From: Candidatus Agrococcus pullicola
GTDB lineage: Bacteria; Actinomycetota; Actinomycetes; Actinomycetales; Microbacteriaceae
Reading direction: 5' to 3'
Length of the DNA: 7,388 nucleotides
Assembly: GCA_019115685.1 (NCBI GenBank)
Contig: DXDC01000399.1
Span: 1 to 7,388 of the forward strand
The notes under the pieces were generated by a model, which worked only from the letters and a program-made list of their open reading frames with translations, was not told the origin of the DNA and ran no database searches. Of the stretch, positions 5,601 through 7,388 are shown piece after piece. Position numbers and translations under genes: made by a program. How positions within the stretch are numbered: the first letter of the stretch is position 1; every line of letters begins with the position of its first letter.

Positions 5601-7013
5601 CTACCGGTCGAGTTCGTATGCTCTCCTGTTCACGCCGACCGCACCGTCCAATCGCTCCGACCGACGTTGGACTTGGCCGAGACTGACGGTGTCACCGGAA
5701 GCTTCGAGTTCGTCGATCGCCTGTCGATATGCCGGCGCCAGGTGCGGGTCGCCGATGGACTGCGGATTGATGTCTGGCGACATCTCGATCACGGTCGCGT
5801 TCGTCTCGTGCTGCGACATCCCGGCGACGTTTGCCACGATGTCTTGATCGTTCTGCAGCTGCACCCAGTCGATCTCCTCCGGTACGACGATCAGGCCGCT
5901 CGGCGCCCCGTAGGTAGTGAGGCTCGTGATGTTGAAGTTCCCGTTCGCCGCCACCAGGGCAACCGCCGCTCCGCCCTGCGAGTAGCCGAACAGATCGATC
6001 GAGTCACCTGGTTCGATACCGGCGTCGAGCAGTGCCTGCTCCAAGCCCTGCGCGCTCCCGTACATATTCTGATGGCTCGCAGCGTTCTCGAGATTCGAAA
6101 TCGAGTCGAAGCCCGAGTCGCCGTCCCCGAATGACCAGTCCTGGGTGCCCTGCACGAACACCTGGTGATGCACGCTGCCGTCAGGCAGTTCGAACGTGTA
6201 GATCACGATGTCGCTGTCCTGCGAGGTGATCTGCTCGAAGCCTTCGCTGTATGTCGTGACCGGTTCGGGAGCTTCTTCCGCGAAGCCTTCCTCGTGGGTC
6301 GTCTCCCGCGGCGTCACGGGGTTCGAGCCCAGCTTGTGCCCGTTCGCCAGCAGCGGGAGGATCAGCATCGTCAGCAGCGTCACGGAGTCCTGATCACTCA
6401 TCGAACTGAGCGGGATGATGCCCAGCAGCCCGGCGAGATAGTCGTCGATGCCGCGGGTGCCGTACCCCAGCATGTCGAGGACCGTCGGGTTGAGCAGTAG
6501 CTGCTCGAGGTACGGACCGTATGCGTTCTGCAGATTCTGCAGCAGTGTTTCGAGCTGCCCCTGCACTGGCGCAAGCATGAGCTCGACCATGGCTCGGACG
6601 GTTGGGTTCTGCATGAGTTGATCGAGAAGGAACAGGGTCGGCCCGAACACGAGCCCCGCACCGAGCGCACCGAGCAGCAGCGGTCTTGAGAGCACACCGA
6701 GGATGTACATCGCCGATTCGGTGAGGGAGTTGAAGCCGCTCTGCAGCGCGTCTTCCAGGTTGCTGTAGGAGAGCCCGACGGCGTACGTGAGAGAAGAGAA
6801 CATCCGCAGTTCCAGGATCAGTCTCGGCAGCTCGGAGCATATTTCGGCAACGTAGTCGTCGACCGTGATCGCAACCGGGTCGCCGGGCGCGACTGCCCGT
6901 GCAGACGGCGCCAGCCCGGCATCCGTGTTCGCGAGCGCGAGCTCTTCGACGGCATCATCGATGGCGCGCGCGAGAAGTCGGTGGGCCTCGTCGCTCGATC
7001 CGTACCCGGTCAC
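5601..7013 (-). CDS. Protein with C-terminal serine alpha/beta hydrolase domain, candidate type VII-linked effector
   Basis: This 470-residue protein has two parts. The first ~225 residues are helical and hydrophobic, with possible membrane segments at about 104-130 and 193-222 and a twice-used NPTV motif (136-139, 175-178); no signal peptide is seen. A polar linker (about 226-265) leads to an alpha/beta hydrolase domain. Its nucleophile elbow is LFGYSQGGAAV (S345); D389 or D391 in QNDQDIVAN and H424 in GDPHLAP are good candidates for the rest of the triad, and QGTQDW (288-293) may form the oxyanion region. Esterase or lipase activity is inferred from the triad; the substrate is unknown. The GTG start at 7013 overlaps the WXG100-like gene stop as GTGA, with AGAGAGG seven bases upstream. 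Coupling to a WXG100-like gene suggests type VII (ESX) export or surface action, but a cytoplasmic or membrane-bound lipase remains possible. Confidence 0.82.
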   Translation of the reverse strand: MTGYGSSDEAHRLLARAIDDAVEELALANTDAGLAPSARAVAPGDPVAITVDDYVAEICSELPRLILELRMFSSLTYAVGLSYSNLEDALQSGFNSLTESAMYILGVLSRPLLLGALGAGLVFGPTLFLLDQLMQNPTVRAMVELMLAPVQGQLETLLQNLQNAYGPYLEQLLLNPTVLDMLGYGTRGIDDYLAGLLGIIPLSSMSDQDSVTLLTMLILPLLANGHKLGSNPVTPRETTHEEGFAEEAPEPVTTYSEGFEQITSQDSDIVIYTFELPDGSVHHQVFVQGTQDWSFGDGDSGFDSISNLENAASHQNMYGSAQGLEQALLDAGIEPGDSIDLFGYSQGGAAVALVAANGNFNITSLTTYGAPSGLIVVPEEIDWVQLQNDQDIVANVAGMSQHETNATVIEMSPDINPQSIGDPHLAPAYRQAIDELEASGDTVSLGQVQRRSERLDGAVGVNRRAYELDR

Positions 7014-7255
7014 GACTCGACCTCTCTCGCAAGCGTCGCTGCGCGGCCTGCCTGCTGCTGCACGAACTCGATTCGTCCCTGCAATGCATCAGCGCGGGAG
7101 CGCCACGCATCGCTGGCCGGGCCGAACCAGTCGACCGCCATGACGGGCATATTCTGCGCGGCCTGCAGCAGTCTGCTGTGACTGCGATCGAGCACGGAGC
7201 GCAAGTAGTCGAGCTGCGCTGCCGCCGCTGGTGTCGTGGAGAGGATCTGCGTCAT
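7010..7255 (-). CDS. WXG100-like (ESAT-6-like) small protein
   Basis: From the ATG at 7255 the protein has 81 residues: a helix (about 9-36), a turn with W43-F44-G45 followed by PASDAW, then a second helix (about 48-79). Both the helix-turn-helix form and the tryptophan position match WXG100 proteins such as EsxA, which are type VII secretion substrates or partners and usually about 100 residues long. No C-terminal YxxxD/E is seen, so it may depend on a partner for export. It is translationally coupled to the hydrolase gene. The start is uncertain. ATG 7375 in the same frame has a perfect Shine-Dalgarno (GAGGAGG, 6-nt spacing) and would add 40 residues of unrecognised sequence. ATG 7255 has no Shine-Dalgarno, only a weak CATCCT six bases upstream in leaderless position. 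I prefer 7255 because of the domain architecture, at modest confidence. Confidence 0.65.
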   Translation of the reverse strand: MTQILSTTPAAAAQLDYLRSVLDRSHSRLLQAAQNMPVMAVDWFGPASDAWRSRADALQGRIEFVQQQAGRAATLAREVES

Positions 7256-7388
7256 GCCACGAGGATGCCGAAGAACGGACACCGCGCGTGCGGTCGATTC
7301 GACCGATTGTGGAAAGAAGTGGGCCTGGAAGGACGTGTGAGGCGCGCCTAGCTGCCACAATGGAGCCGTGAGCATGACGCACCTCCTC
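7256..7388. promoter_or_regulatory. Right-edge region: either promoter space or 5' end of the WXG100-like gene
   Basis: Two readings compete. On the minus strand GAGGAGG (7382-7388) and ATG 7375 could start an extended WXG100-like protein. On the plus strand, GTG 7368 or ATG 7374 could open a gene leaving the window (M-T-H-L-L), with CACAAT (7356-7361) six bases before the GTG in leaderless position and GGAG eight bases before the ATG. In that case the minus-strand GAGGAGG is only the complement of two CTC leucine codons, and the region is a divergent promoter. The visible part is too short to annotate a plus-strand gene. Confidence 0.3.

Noticed and set aside
5235..6134. Plus-strand frame opposite the hydrolase and coiled-coil genes
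   Set aside because: Spans two real minus-strand genes and shows no protein-family features.
7374..7388. Plus-strand gene beginning M-T-H-L-L at the right edge
   Set aside because: Only five codons are visible, too few to call a gene; kept only as one side of the start-site ambiguity.

Overview
The window is about 7.4 kb of GC-rich, gene-dense DNA. High GC, frequent GTG starts, 4-nt start/stop overlaps, a likely leaderless promoter, a WXG100-type protein and the actinobacterial style of the acyltransferase linker all point to an actinobacterium. A member of the Microbacteriaceae or a related Micrococcales family is my best guess; this is inferred from gene style, not from a marker gene.

Left part, minus strand (read right to left, 4747 to 317): a compact four-gene catabolic operon. 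It runs from an aminotransferase of the Pat/HisC2 type to E1-alpha, E1-beta and lipoyl-bearing E2 of a branched-chain-type 2-oxoacid dehydrogenase complex. The first two junctions are ATGA overlaps. In the third, the E1-beta stop codon lies inside the E2 ribosome binding site. The simplest reading is that the aminotransferase makes 2-oxo acids and the complex decarboxylates them to acyl-CoA. No E3 (dihydrolipoamide dehydrogenase) gene is present. After a 119-nt gap carrying several palindromes, the N-terminal 65 codons of a probable PucR-type regulator run off the left edge.

Middle: a 63-bp divergent promoter region (4748-4810) separates the aminotransferase operon from a plus-strand four-helix membrane protein of the PF04020 'phage holin family' type. 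The region holds a leaderless-type promoter for the aminotransferase and an exact 11-bp direct repeat. The membrane protein gene converges on the next operon, and the two opposing genes share one CTAG as both stop codons.

Right part, minus strand (7255 or 7375 down to 5212): a three-gene unit. It encodes a small WXG100-like protein, a 470-residue protein with a C-terminal serine alpha/beta hydrolase domain (GYSQGG) behind a long hydrophobic N-terminal region, and a 112-residue acidic coiled-coil protein. The first two genes overlap by GTGA. This looks like a type VII (ESX)-associated substrate cassette with a candidate hydrolase effector and an uncharacterised accessory protein. It is the least ordinary part of the window. 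No ESX secretion machinery gene is visible, and no tRNA, rRNA, CRISPR array or insertion sequence was seen.
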